Origin: Actinopolymorpha cephalotaxi
Lineage (GTDB): Bacteria > Actinomycetota > Actinomycetes > Propionibacteriales > Actinopolymorphaceae
Length of the DNA: 64,000 nucleotides
Reading direction: 5' to 3'
Assembly (NCBI RefSeq): GCF_013408535.1
Contig: NZ_JACBZA010000001.1
Location: 496,001-560,000 of the forward strand
The position numbers were made by a program, and so were the translations under genes. Each line of letters starts with the position of its first letter. The stretch's first letter is position 1. The notes under the pieces were generated by a model, which was not told the origin of the DNA, did no database searches, and was given only the letters and a program-made list of their open reading frames with translations. Shown piece by piece: positions 47,049 to 55,526 of this stretch.

Positions 47049-47411
47049 TCAGGACGAGACTTGCGGCCACGGCTTGAAGCGGCGTACTTCCTGGGGCCAG
47101 CCGCACCCTTCCGCGACCTTGCCGGCCCACATCTTCGCGGCCTCGTCGTCGGGCACGTCCACCACGGTGAATCCGCCCAGGAACTCCTTGGTCTCCACGT
47201 ACGGCCCGTCGGTGATCATCACGGTGCCGCTGGTCGCGTCGGCGCTGAAGGCCTTCTCGGGTTCCTCCTCCAGACCCCCGGCGAAGACGAACACGCCGGC
47301 AGCCTTCATCTCGTCCACGACCGCTCTGCTCGGCGCCACCCGCCCGCGATACCACTCCTCGGGGTGGTCGCCGACCCACTGCTGGTTGAAGAAGATGAGG
47401 TACTGGGCCAT
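47049..47411 (-). CDS. YciI/DGPF-domain protein
   Basis: 120 residues, GGGAGGAG upstream. The YCII fold with YLIFFNQQWVG, VFVFAGGLEEEP, the conserved VMITDGPYVETKEFLGGFTVVDV segment, then WPQEVRRFKPW. Family members form dimeric alpha-beta barrels; some are small enzymes, some are paired with ECF sigma factors. No sigma factor gene is next to it here. Function unknown. Confidence 0.88.
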   Translation of the reverse strand: MAQYLIFFNQQWVGDHPEEWYRGRVAPSRAVVDEMKAAGVFVFAGGLEEEPEKAFSADATSGTVMITDGPYVETKEFLGGFTVVDVPDDEAAKMWAGKVAEGCGWPQEVRRFKPWPQVSS

Positions 47412-47518
47412 TGGTTGCTCCTCCCGCCGGCGGGCCTGGGTGCCCGCCCTTCGCCTCCTCGACGAACGGCGAGCGGCGAAATCGACACGATCATCCGGAT
47501 CAGATCATGCGGGACCGA

Positions 47519-48157
47519 TCATCCGGGGAAGGGCACCCCGGTGTTCGCGTGGCAGCGGTAGCCGTGCGGGTTCTTCGCGAGGTACTGCTGGTGCCCGTCC
47601 TCGGCCAGGTAGTACGCCGGCGCCGGCGCGATCTCGGTGGTGATCTCGCCGTACCCGCGGTCGGCGACGGCCTTGCCGTACGCCGTGCGCAACTGCTCGG
47701 CGACCTCGGCCTGCTCCGGCGTCGTGTAGTAGATCGCCGAGCGGTACTGCGTGCCGATGTCGTTGCCCTGGCGCATCCCCTGGGTCGGGTCGTGCACCGT
47801 GAAGAACGTCTTCACCAGGTCGGCGTACGACACCCGCGCCGGGTCGTAGACCACCCGGACCGCCTCGGTGTGCCCGGTGCGGCCGGAGCAGACCTCCTCA
47901 TACGTCGGGTTCGGCGTGACGCCGCCCGCGTACCCGACCGAGGTGGACCACACGCCCGGCAGCTGCCAGTAGATCTCCTCCGCACCCCAGAAGCAGCCCA
48001 GGCCGAACAGCGCGACCTCGTGGCCGTCGGGGACCGGGCCCTCCAGCGGGTTGCCGAGGACGAGGTGGCGCGGGGCGACCTTGAAGGGCCGCTCGGGCCG
48101 GCCGGGCAGGGCCTTCTCCGGGCTGGGCATCTCGGTCTTACGGCTGAACAAGCTCAT
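47519..48157 (-). CDS. msrA: Peptide methionine-S-sulfoxide reductase MsrA
   Basis: 212 residues from the ATG complementing 48155-48157, with GGAGAGGG upstream. The catalytic Cys55 is in [38 protein letters not shown] and [14 protein letters not shown] are all standard. The C-terminal resolving Cys lies in [14 protein letters not shown]. It reduces the S-epimer of methionine sulfoxide in proteins. The frame is open further upstream but antisense to the next gene. Confidence 0.97.
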   Translation of the reverse strand: MSLFSRKTEMPSPEKALPGRPERPFKVAPRHLVLGNPLEGPVPDGHEVALFGLGCFWGAEEIYWQLPGVWSTSVGYAGGVTPNPTYEEVCSGRTGHTEAVRVVYDPARVSYADLVKTFFTVHDPTQGMRQGNDIGTQYRSAIYYTTPEQAEVAEQLRTAYGKAVADRGYGEITTEIAPAPAYYLAEDGHQQYLAKNPHGYRCHANTGVPFPG

Positions 48158-48252
48158 GAGCCACCCTCTCCTTGCTGCGACCTGCGTACTCGGCGGGGGT
48201 CGCCGACGGGTTGACGACGGGTTCCCGACGGGATTCCCCGAATGGCTCAACG

Positions 48253-48290
48253 CGGCCCCGCGGGTACCGAATTCCCCGACCGCGGGGCCG
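48253..48290. repeat. 11-bp inverted repeat between msrA and the YczE-like gene
   Basis: CGGCCCCGCGG (48253-48263) and CCGCGGGGCCG (48280-48290) are perfect complements with a 16-base loop that contains GGTACC and GAATTC. It lies in the 207-base divergent gap. Possible operator or structured leader. Confidence 0.55.
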
Positions 48291-48364
48291 GGGAGCGCGG
48301 GATGGGTGCTCGCCCTGTGGAACCCGGTGGCAGCCGCCGCCGGACGTGGCGCAGGATCGGACCC

Positions 48365-49117
48365 GTGCCCAACGATCATGCCCGTTCCGCCGACCAGGAC
48401 CAACCGCCCGGCGATCACGACCGGAAAGCCGGCGATCAGGAGCAACCGCCCAAGGACGCCTCCGGTCCGCTGGCCGCGCTCCGGACCGGCCGGCTGGGTC
48501 GCCGGCTGCCCCAGTTGTACGCCGGGCTCGCGTTGTACGGCGTCTCGATGGCGCTGTTGATCCGCGGCAACCTCGGCCTGGACCCGTGGGACGTGTTCCA
48601 CCAGGGACTGGCCGTACGCATGCCGCTGTCGTTCGGGACGATCGTGATCCTGGTCAGTCTGGCCGTCCTGCTGTCCTGGATCCCGCTGCGCCAGTGGCCC
48701 GGGCTGGGCACGGTGAGCAACGCGCTCCTCGTCGGGGTGGCGGTCGACCTCGCCCTCGCGGTGCTCCCGGCCCCGGACCCGATGGCCGCCCGGATCGCGT
48801 TCATGCTCGGCGGGGTCGTCCTGAACGCCGTCGCCACCGCCGCCTACCTCGGCGCCCGGCTCGGGCCGGGGCCGCGGGACGGCCTGATGACCGGCCTGGT
48901 GAGGCGAACCGGGGGATCGGTCCGGGTTGTCCGTACCTGCATCGAGGTGGTCGTCCTCGCGATCGGCTGGCTGCTCGGCGGCACCGTCGGCGTCGGCACG
49001 GTGGTGTACGCGGTCGGGATCGGCCCGCTCGTGCACGTGCTGCTGCCGCGACTCACCGTGCCGACCCGGCCTGGTCCCCGCCGCCGGGAGCCGTCCCGGA
49101 TAGCCTCGGGGCCATGA
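48365..49117 (+). CDS. YczE/YitT-like integral membrane protein
   Basis: 250 residues from GTG 48365 (CAGGAT 7 bases upstream, leaderless-like). The cytoplasmic N-terminus of about 50 residues is charged. Five membrane helices follow, with [26 protein letters not shown] (family feature; shown as separate parts [12 protein letters not shown] and LGLDPWDVF), [16 protein letters not shown] and [12 protein letters not shown]. The family has no firm function. It overlaps the metB-like start by four bases (ATGA), but that gene also has its own -10. Confidence 0.85.
   Translation: MPNDHARSADQDQPPGDHDRKAGDQEQPPKDASGPLAALRTGRLGRRLPQLYAGLALYGVSMALLIRGNLGLDPWDVFHQGLAVRMPLSFGTIVILVSLAVLLSWIPLRQWPGLGTVSNALLVGVAVDLALAVLPAPDPMAARIAFMLGGVVLNAVATAAYLGARLGPGPRDGLMTGLVRRTGGSVRVVRTCIEVVVLAIGWLLGGTVGVGTVVYAVGIGPLVHVLLPRLTVPTRPGPRRREPSRIASGP
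49101..49106 (+). promoter_or_regulatory. Leaderless -10 box of the cystathionine gamma-synthase gene
   Basis: TAGCCT is followed by 7 bases and the ATG at 49114, inside the end of the preceding gene. This would let metB be transcribed separately. Confidence 0.5.
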
Positions 49118-50265
49118 ACGAGCAGCACCGCGGGTTCGAGACCCAGGCCATCCACGCAGGTCAGGAGGCCGACCCGGCGACCGGCGCGGTGATCACGCCG
49201 ATCTTCGCCACCAGCACCTACGCGCAGGACGGCGTGGGCCGGCCCCGTCAGGGCTATGAGTACTCCCGTACGCAGAACCCCACCCGCGCGGCGCTGGAGG
49301 AGTGCCTGACCGCGCTGGAGCAGGGGGTACGCGGGTTCGCCTTCGCCAGCGGCATGGCCGCCGAGGACACCCTGCTGCGGACGATCTGCCGGCCCGGCGA
49401 CCATGTGGTCATCCCCAACGACGCCTACGGCGGCACCTACCGGCTGTTCGCCAAGGTCGCCCAGCCGTGGGGGGTCGACCACACGCCCGCGCACGTGTCC
49501 GACGTGACCGCGGTCCGGGCTGCCGTACAGGCGCGGCCCACGTCCGTGCTGTGGGTGGAGACGCCGACGAACCCGCTGCTCTCGGTCGCCGACATCGCGG
49601 CCCTGGCCGACGTCGCGCACGAGGCCGGCGCGTTGCTGGTGGTCGACAACACGTTCGCCTCGCCGTATCTCCAGCAGCCGCTCACCCTGGGCGCCGACGT
49701 GGTGGTGCACTCGACGACGAAGTACGCCGGCGGCCACTCCGACGTCGTGGGCGGCGCGCTGGTCACCAACGACGCGGACCTCGGCGAGCGGCTGGCGTTC
49801 CACCAGAACTCCATGGGTGCGGTGGCCGGGCCGTTCGACTCGTGGCTGGTGCTGCGCGGGCTGAAGACCCTGGCCGTACGCATGGAACGCCACTGCGACA
49901 ACGCCGAGCGGATCGCCTCGTTCCTGCAGGCGCACCCGAAGGTGCGCCAGGTGCTCTACCCCGGACTGCCCGAGCACGCCGGTCACGAGGTCGCGGCCAA
50001 GCAGATGCGGCGGTACGGCGGGATCGTGTCGTTCCGGCACGCCGAAGGTGCCGAGGCGGCCGCGGAGGTCTGCGAGCGCACGCGGGTGTTCACCCTCGCC
50101 GAGTCGCTGGGCGGCATCGAGTCGCTGATCGAGCACCCGGGCCGGATGACACACGCCAGCGCGGCGGGTTCGCCGCTGGAGGTGCCCGACGACCTGGTAC
50201 GGCTGTCGGTGGGCATCGAGACGGTGGACGACCTGCTCGAGGACCTCGCCCAGGCCCTCGGCTAG
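49114..50265 (+). CDS. metB: Cystathionine gamma-synthase / gamma-lyase
   Basis: 383 residues. PLP-dependent Cys/Met metabolism family: [51 protein letters not shown] and the PLP Lys203 in [17 protein letters not shown]-terminal [20 protein letters not shown] is typical. It makes cystathionine from an activated homoserine and cysteine, or acts as lyase in the reverse direction; sequence alone does not decide. Together with the Cbs at 30461 the window has both transsulfuration steps. Confidence 0.95.
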   Translation: MNEQHRGFETQAIHAGQEADPATGAVITPIFATSTYAQDGVGRPRQGYEYSRTQNPTRAALEECLTALEQGVRGFAFASGMAAEDTLLRTICRPGDHVVIPNDAYGGTYRLFAKVAQPWGVDHTPAHVSDVTAVRAAVQARPTSVLWVETPTNPLLSVADIAALADVAHEAGALLVVDNTFASPYLQQPLTLGADVVVHSTTKYAGGHSDVVGGALVTNDADLGERLAFHQNSMGAVAGPFDSWLVLRGLKTLAVRMERHCDNAERIASFLQAHPKVRQVLYPGLPEHAGHEVAAKQMRRYGGIVSFRHAEGAEAAAEVCERTRVFTLAESLGGIESLIEHPGRMTHASAAGSPLEVPDDLVRLSVGIETVDDLLEDLAQALG

Positions 50266-50281
50266 GACCTGCAACCGGAGG

Positions 50282-50318
50282 AAAACGTATACACATCACC
50301 CCGATGTGTATACGGTTT
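50282..50318. promoter_or_regulatory. Long inverted repeat, AbiE operator
   Basis: Arms 50282-50297 and 50303-50318 match at 15 of 16 positions, with a perfect core GTATACACATC / GATGTGTATAC and spacer ACCCC. It ends 5 bases before the abiEi ATG, the place where AbiEi proteins bind for autorepression. Confidence 0.8.
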
Positions 50319-50323
50319 CCTTC

Positions 50324-50932
50324 ATGGCGCGGCCAACCGAACCAGTCACGGCAGGCATCCTCGCTGCTTTGCCGGTCACGTTCACCTACTCCGAGGCGCG
50401 GGCGGGCGGCCTCTCGGAAAGGCGACTGTACGCGCTGCGCGACGAGGGAAAGATCGAACAACTCGGGCGGGGCCTGTTCCGTCAGGTCGACGCGGCGGAC
50501 GAGGCTGATCCGGATCTACTGGAGATCGCGTATCGCGCGCCGCAGGCAACGCTGTGCCTGACCACCGCACTGGCCAGGCATGGACTGAGCGACGCCATAC
50601 CAGCCCGCATAGATGTCGCTCTCCCGCGAGGCCGGCGCGCTCCGGGTACCAGTGCTCCGGTTGCCTGGCATGCTTTCGCCCCGGATACGTTCACCATCGG
50701 CCGCGACGAACTGGCGCTGACCGCGCAGACGAGCATCGGCCTGTACAACCCGGAGCGATGCATCATCGACGTCTTCCGGCTCCGCCACCTCGAAGGACCC
50801 GAGGTGGCAGTCGAGGCATTACGCCGCTGGCTGAGGCGTCGCGGCGCGCAGCCGGCAACGCTCCTGAGAATGGCCCGGTCGTTCCCCAAGGCCGAACCCG
50901 CGCTGCGCGACACCCTGGAGATACTGCAATGA
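50324..50932 (+). CDS. abiEi: AbiEi-type antitoxin (type IV TA)
   Basis: 202 residues from ATG 50324; a GTG at 50306 lies inside the palindrome and is less likely. N-terminal winged helix (AALPVTFTYSEARAGGLSERR, LYALRDEGKIEQLGRGLFRQ) and a C-terminal domain (ALARHGLSDAIPARIDVALPRG, ALTAQTSIGLYNPERCIIDVFRLR). AbiEi represses its operon and neutralises AbiEii. Codon 166 is TTA (50819-50821), and codons such as ata and aaa are more frequent than in neighbours, suggesting horizontal transfer. Overlaps abiEii (ATGA). Confidence 0.9.
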   Translation: MARPTEPVTAGILAALPVTFTYSEARAGGLSERRLYALRDEGKIEQLGRGLFRQVDAADEADPDLLEIAYRAPQATLCLTTALARHGLSDAIPARIDVALPRGRRAPGTSAPVAWHAFAPDTFTIGRDELALTAQTSIGLYNPERCIIDVFRLRHLEGPEVAVEALRRWLRRRGAQPATLLRMARSFPKAEPALRDTLEILQ

Positions 50933-51738
50933 CCGCCGTCCGCCGGCCCACCCGAGCCACCGTCGAGGGCCGCGCCTATCTGGATCTGCAGAACCTCGCC
51001 CGTCGCCAGCATCGTCCTACCGATGAACTGCACCAGCTCTACGCTCTCGAAGGCTTCCTCAGCCGCCTCGCCATCTCTCGGCACGCCGACAAACTGGTAC
51101 TCAAGGGTGGCGTACTCCTTGCTGCCTACGACGCCCGCCGTCCGACCAGAGACGTCGACATGCAGGCGCGCGCGATCAGCGGGGAGCGTGAAGATGTGCT
51201 GCGCCTCGTACGAGACATAGCAGCGGCACGCGTGGACGACGGGCTGCGCTTCGACACTGACGCGTCGACGGCAGAGGTCATCCGAGACGATGACGAGTAC
51301 AGCGGCGTACGCATCACGCTGACCGCGACGCTGGCCAGTGCAAAGCTCAGCTTGCACGTCGACATCAACATCGGCGATCCGATCTGGCCAACTACCGCAC
51401 TGCAACGCGGCATCGTCAACACGCGGCGGCGCGACTTTGCTGACCTTTACCTCCTTTCCGGACGCCACTCTGTCAAGGGGGCCGAACTACAAGGGTCCCT
51501 CGCCGAGGTCGCGGCGTACCGCCGGGTGGAGCTGCTACCGCTTACAGACGTCCTGGATGGATACGCCTCGTCGGCCCAAGCGCGTTGGTTTGCCTGGCGG
51601 CGCAAGCAGAGCCTCGAAGAGCGTCTACCGTCGTCGTTTATGGAACTGCTCGGCACGGTGATCGCCTTTGCCGATCCCGCGCTGACCGGGACGATCGCAC
51701 ACCACCAGTGGGACCCGGGGACACGGAGGTGGAGCTGA
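50929..51738 (+). CDS. abiEii: AbiEii-type nucleotidyltransferase toxin, internal deletion suspected
   Basis: 269 residues. The nucleotidyltransferase core is visible: LVLKGGVLLAAYDARRPTRD followed by VDMQ (D75 and D77). Next is LSLHVDINIGDPIWP (about 141-154), and directly after it TALQRGIVNTRRRDFADLYLLS (shown in parts: RGIVNTRRRDFADLY). From memory of relatives, about 35-40 residues with a GYPLxMVxAEK element should lie between them, including a Lys thought to be essential. The frame is intact, so the deletion (if real) is in frame. Toxicity is doubtful. Codon use is less GC-biased. Confidence 0.8.
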   Translation: MTAVRRPTRATVEGRAYLDLQNLARRQHRPTDELHQLYALEGFLSRLAISRHADKLVLKGGVLLAAYDARRPTRDVDMQARAISGEREDVLRLVRDIAAARVDDGLRFDTDASTAEVIRDDDEYSGVRITLTATLASAKLSLHVDINIGDPIWPTTALQRGIVNTRRRDFADLYLLSGRHSVKGAELQGSLAEVAAYRRVELLPLTDVLDGYASSAQARWFAWRRKQSLEERLPSSFMELLGTVIAFADPALTGTIAHHQWDPGTRRWS

Positions 51739-51756
51739 CTCCGACCCGGGTGCATC

Positions 51757-51762
51757 TACGCT
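51757..51762 (+). promoter_or_regulatory. Leaderless -10 box of the MazG-like gene
   Basis: TACGCT is followed by exactly 6 bases and the ATG at 51769. No SD sequence. Confidence 0.55.
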
Positions 51763-51768
51763 GAGGCG

Positions 51769-52128
51769 ATGACCGGGGACCGGCTGGATCTCGACCAGCT
51801 CACCGAACGCGCGATGCGGGTGCACGCCCTCTACGACGAGCTCAACCACAAGGAGCGCGGGCGTACGTGGAACCGCGAGGAGTTCATGCTCGGCTTCGTC
51901 GGCGACGTGGGTGACCTGGCCAAGCTGGTGATGGCCCGGGAGGGCGCACGGCACATGCCGGGTGGCCGGGAGGCGCTGCACCACGAACTCGCCGACTGCC
52001 TGTGGTCGGTCCTCGTACTCGCCAGGCTGTACGACGTCGACCTGGACACGGAGTTCCGGCGTACGGTCGGCGAACTGGAGAAAGCGATCTCCGCCCGGCT
52101 GGCCGACCCGCCGTCGAGGGCGACGTGA
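51769..52128 (+). CDS. MazG-like nucleotide pyrophosphohydrolase
   Basis: 119 residues, all-alpha MazG fold. LGFVGDVGDLAKLVMAREG takes the place of the usual EExxE helix (Asp instead of Glu at the metal positions), and HHELADCLWSVLVLARLYDV provides ExxD. Members hydrolyse (d)NTPs or related metabolites. It overlaps the next gene by four bases (GTGA). It is small and separate from the large mazG at 14324. Confidence 0.88.
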   Translation: MTGDRLDLDQLTERAMRVHALYDELNHKERGRTWNREEFMLGFVGDVGDLAKLVMAREGARHMPGGREALHHELADCLWSVLVLARLYDVDLDTEFRRTVGELEKAISARLADPPSRAT

Positions 52129-53534
52129 CCGACCCGAACGACTCCACCCGGATCCTGTGCGTCGACTTCGGGTCGACGTTCACCAAGGCCGCCCTGGTCG
52201 ACGTACCGACCGGGCGGCTGGTCGCCACCGGCAGCCATCGCACCACCATCGGAACCGACCTGATGGAGGCGCTGGACGTCCTGCGTACCGACCTCGCGAA
52301 GGCGACCGGTGACCAGCCGGACTGGCCGGTGCGCGCGTGCTCGAGCGCCGGCGGCGGCCTGCGGATCGCGGTCGTCGGCAACGAGCGACTGGTGACCGTC
52401 GAGGCCGGTGAACGCGTCGCCACCTCCTCCGGTGGCCGGGTGGTGCACGTGGCGGCCGCGATCCTCGATTCCGGCGCGCTGACCGCGCTGGCGGCGTCGG
52501 CGCCGGACCTGGTGCTGCTGGTCGGCGGCACCGACGGAGGCAACACCGCGGTGCTGCGGGCCAACGCGCGGGCGCTCGCGGACGCGGCCACGACGTCGGG
52601 CTCCGCCTCGGCCGCCCCGGTCGTCGTGGCCGGCAACGCCGCCTGCGCTCCGGAGGTGGCGCGGGTGCTGACCGGCGCCGGGGTCGCGGCGGTGGTCGCC
52701 GGCAACGTTCTGCCCCGCATCGGCGTGGTGTGCCCGGACCCGGCCAGGGCCGCGATCCGGGAGATGTTCGTCCGGCACGTGATCGGCGGGAAGCACCTGT
52801 CCCGGCGGGAGGAGTTCGCCCGCATCGTCGTGGGTGCCACCCCCGACCTGGTGCTGTGCGGGGTGGAGGTGCTGGCCCGCACCCTGGGTGTTCCGGGCGT
52901 GGTCGTGGTGGACGTCGGCGGGGCCACCACCGACGTGCACTCGGTGGTCGAGCCCGATCCGGAGGACGCCGGGCTGGGCCGGGAGGTCGTCGCCACCCTG
53001 CCGGTCGGCCGCACCGTCGAGGGTGACCTCGGGCTGCGGTGGAACGCGCCGCAGATCGTCCACGCGGCTGTCAAGGCGCACTTGCTCGACGAGGTTGCCG
53101 CGCCCGAGGTCGAAGCGCTGCGGATGGAAGCCGAACGCCGTAAGGAGAATCCGGGGTTCGTCGCCACGACGCAAGCAGAGGTTGACATCGACGTACGCCT
53201 GGCGGAACTCGCTGTCAAGCTGGCCCTGCGCCGGCACGCCGGAAGGTCCCAGGTGGTCACCGGTCCGGCAGGGCCTGCGGTGGACCGCACCGGCAGGGAT
53301 CTGCGCGAGGTGGGCCTGCTGGTGGGTTCGGGCGGGCTGCTGCGGCACGTCGACTCCGAGCTCGCCCGGCAGGTGGTGGCGACCGGCCTGGCCGGATCCG
53401 GTGGGCACGGCCGGCTGGTCCCCGAGCGCCCGGACCTCGCGGTGGACCGCGACTACGTACTCGCCGCCGTGGGCCTGCTGGCACCGGACCACCCGGACGC
53501 AGCCGCCACGCTGGTGCCGGCCGTACGTCCGTAG
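52125..53534 (+). CDS. GlmL/MutL-family ASKHA ATPase-like protein
   Basis: 469 residues from GTG 52125. Motifs of the actin-like ATPase fold: phosphate-1 VDFGSTFTKAALVD, phosphate-2 VVVDVGGATTDVHSVV, adenosine loop VGLLVGSGGLLRHVDSE. Middle features such as SSAGGGLRIAVVGNE and LLVGGTDGGNT are those of the glutamate mutase accessory protein GlmL. In that family it is thought to reactivate B12-dependent mutases. No mutase (GlmS/GlmE-like) is within this window. It is translationally coupled to a MazG-like gene. Confidence 0.9.
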   Translation: MTDPNDSTRILCVDFGSTFTKAALVDVPTGRLVATGSHRTTIGTDLMEALDVLRTDLAKATGDQPDWPVRACSSAGGGLRIAVVGNERLVTVEAGERVATSSGGRVVHVAAAILDSGALTALAASAPDLVLLVGGTDGGNTAVLRANARALADAATTSGSASAAPVVVAGNAACAPEVARVLTGAGVAAVVAGNVLPRIGVVCPDPARAAIREMFVRHVIGGKHLSRREEFARIVVGATPDLVLCGVEVLARTLGVPGVVVVDVGGATTDVHSVVEPDPEDAGLGREVVATLPVGRTVEGDLGLRWNAPQIVHAAVKAHLLDEVAAPEVEALRMEAERRKENPGFVATTQAEVDIDVRLAELAVKLALRRHAGRSQVVTGPAGPAVDRTGRDLREVGLLVGSGGLLRHVDSELARQVVATGLAGSGGHGRLVPERPDLAVDRDYVLAAVGLLAPDHPDAAATLVPAVRP

Positions 53535-53602
53535 GGTGCGTCGCCGGCTCCGAACGTGAACGCCCCCTCGCCGGTACGGGTCCGGAGCGGTAAGACTGGC
53601 GC

Positions 53603-54472
53603 ATGACTTCTGTCGCGGACAACACCTCGGGCCTGCGAGTCGGTCTCAAGCTCGCACCCCAGAACACCACGGTCGACCACCTGCGCCGCGTGTGGAAGCT
53701 GGCCGACCAGGCCGGTTTCGACAGCGTCTGGAACTTCGACCACTTCGCCGCCATCCATGGCGACCCTGAGGGCGACGTCTTCGAGGGCTGGACGCTGCTC
53801 GCGGCGATGGCGGAGAGCACCCAGCGGGTGCGGATCGGCTGCATGGTCACCGGCGTCACCTACCGGCACCCGGCCGTGCTGGCGAAGATGGCGGTCACCG
53901 TCGACCACCTGTCCGGCGGCCGGCTGGAGTTCGGCCTGGGTGCGGCATGGGCGGAGATCGAGCACACCATGCTCGGCATCGACCTGGGCAGCGTGAAGGG
54001 CCGGCTGGACAGGTTCGAGGAAGCCTGCCAGGTGATCAGGTCGCTGTGGACCGAGCCGACGACCACGTTCCACGGGGAGCACTACCACCTGACCGACGCG
54101 CTGGCCAACCCCAAGCCGGTGCAGCAGCCGGGGCCGCCGCTGTGGATCGGCGGCAGCGGGCGCCGGCGTACGCTGAAGATCGTCGCGCGGTACGCCGACG
54201 CCTGGAACGCCGCGGGTGGCTCCGTCGAGGAGATCGCCGACCTGTCCGGTGTGCTCGACCGGCACTGCCACGACGTCGGCCGCGACCCCGCGCAGATCCG
54301 GCGTACCGTCCAGATCCGTGCGGACGAGGGCACCGACCACCTGCTGAAGCAGGCCGAGGCCTTCGCCGGGGTCGGCATCGGCGAGGTGATCGTCGTGGTG
54401 CGCGGCGACGACGCCGTGGCGCGGGCCGAGCAGGTCGCCGAGATCCTGCCCAAGCTGCGCTCGGTCGGCTGA
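53603..54472 (+). CDS. LLM-class F420-dependent oxidoreductase
   Basis: 289 residues from ATG 53603; AAGACT lies 5 bases upstream and there is no well-placed SD. TIM-barrel luciferase-like pattern: VGLKLAPQNTTVDHLRRVW, FDSVWNFDHFAAI, GCMVTGVTYRHPAVLAKMA, GRLEFGLGAAWAEIEHTMLG, PPLWIGGSGRRRTLKIVARY and YADAWNAAG. These are typical of F420-binding enzymes. Substrate unknown. Confidence 0.93.
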   Translation: MTSVADNTSGLRVGLKLAPQNTTVDHLRRVWKLADQAGFDSVWNFDHFAAIHGDPEGDVFEGWTLLAAMAESTQRVRIGCMVTGVTYRHPAVLAKMAVTVDHLSGGRLEFGLGAAWAEIEHTMLGIDLGSVKGRLDRFEEACQVIRSLWTEPTTTFHGEHYHLTDALANPKPVQQPGPPLWIGGSGRRRTLKIVARYADAWNAAGGSVEEIADLSGVLDRHCHDVGRDPAQIRRTVQIRADEGTDHLLKQAEAFAGVGIGEVIVVVRGDDAVARAEQVAEILPKLRSVG

Positions 54473-54485
54473 GCGCGGCGGCTGC

Positions 54486-55316
54486 TCAGACGCCTCGGCG
54501 CAGGCGGTAGTACGCGGTGTCGTGCGGTACGCCACCACCGGTGGGTGCTGCCGGCGTACGGCACGACACCGCGACGTACCCCTGGTCCAGCGCGGACTCC
54601 AGCGCGTCGCGGACCGCCGCCCGAACCCGCGCCGCCCGGACCGGCTCAGGCTCCGTCCGCGACCACGTCCGGGGTACGCCGAGCAGCAGGTCGTCCCCGG
54701 CCGGCGCCGTCTCGCCCCATCCCGGCAGCCGATCGGCTCCGGGTTCGGCGACCGGTGACGGCGCGCCGGTCAGGTCCCACTCCACGACCAGCCGGTCGGT
54801 GGGCTCGGCCGGCCCGCCATGGCCCGATCCGTGCGTGTCCGGGCCGTAGAGATCCCGCACGAACCACCGGCCGCGCGCGCCCAGCACGTCCAGGTTGAAG
54901 TGCGCGTTCCGGGCGCGCACCGGGTCGTAGGCCCAGCGCATCCGGGTGAGCCCGGTGGCCAGGACGTACTCCCGCTGCCCCTGCTTCAGGGCCCGGCCGA
55001 CCCCGCGTCCCTGCCAGGCCCGAGCGACCACGGCGGCCTGGGAGTAGTGGTACACCTCGCCGGTGCCCGCGTCCCGGCCGACGTAGCCGTACGCGAAACC
55101 CACCAGCGTGTCCCCGTCGTACGCGCCGATCACCGAGCCGCCGTTGCGGGGCAGGCCGGCGAGCAGCCGGGGACTCACCGCCGGGTCGCCGGGCGGCAGG
55201 TCCAGCACCGTCCGGTAGAGTCGGACCGCCTCGGGCAGCCGCGCCGGGTCCACGATCGGCCCCACCCGGACCTGTCCGGAGCCGCCCTCTCGGGTCGGGA
55301 TCACGTCGTTCGTCAC
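54486..55316 (-). CDS. COG3375-like GNAT acetyltransferase
   Basis: 276 residues from a GTG (complement 55314-55316); GTG at 55304 is possible too. Acetyl-CoA site in YSQAAVVARAWQGRGVGRALK, preceded by GYVGRDAGTGEVYHY. The second half, with MRWAYDPVRARNAHFNLDVLG and RWFVRDLYGP, marks the COG3375 group of predicted acetyltransferases. Function unknown. It converges with the LLM gene 14 bases away. Confidence 0.87.
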   Translation of the reverse strand: MTNDVIPTREGGSGQVRVGPIVDPARLPEAVRLYRTVLDLPPGDPAVSPRLLAGLPRNGGSVIGAYDGDTLVGFAYGYVGRDAGTGEVYHYSQAAVVARAWQGRGVGRALKQGQREYVLATGLTRMRWAYDPVRARNAHFNLDVLGARGRWFVRDLYGPDTHGSGHGGPAEPTDRLVVEWDLTGAPSPVAEPGADRLPGWGETAPAGDDLLLGVPRTWSRTEPEPVRAARVRAAVRDALESALDQGYVAVSCRTPAAPTGGGVPHDTAYYRLRRGV

Positions 55317-55420
55317 CAGGTCACCAGAGGGAGTCCTGCCCCGCGACGGTGTCCGGCAAAGGCCTCCGGCCGAGGTGTTCGGCAGGCGATCACACACCGC
55401 AAGTTCTTGATCCACTCCGC

Positions 55421-55426
55421 TAGGCT
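55421..55426 (+). promoter_or_regulatory. Candidate -10 box for the degenerate AAA+ gene
   Basis: TAGGCT lies about 100 bases before the GTG at 55527, in the divergent 210-base gap. No clear -35. Confidence 0.35.
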
Positions 55427-55526
55427 GCCGGAGATCTTGTTCGTTCCGCGGTCCTGGTCCCGCTCCCCGGCCGAGGGTCGCCCGACGCCCGGCCGCGTGC
55501 TGCGCCCGGAAGCCGGAGGATCCTCA

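Noticed and set aside
50306-50323. GTG at 50306 as abiEi start
   Set aside because: It lies inside the palindromic operator; ATG 50324 follows the operator and gives the usual N-terminus.
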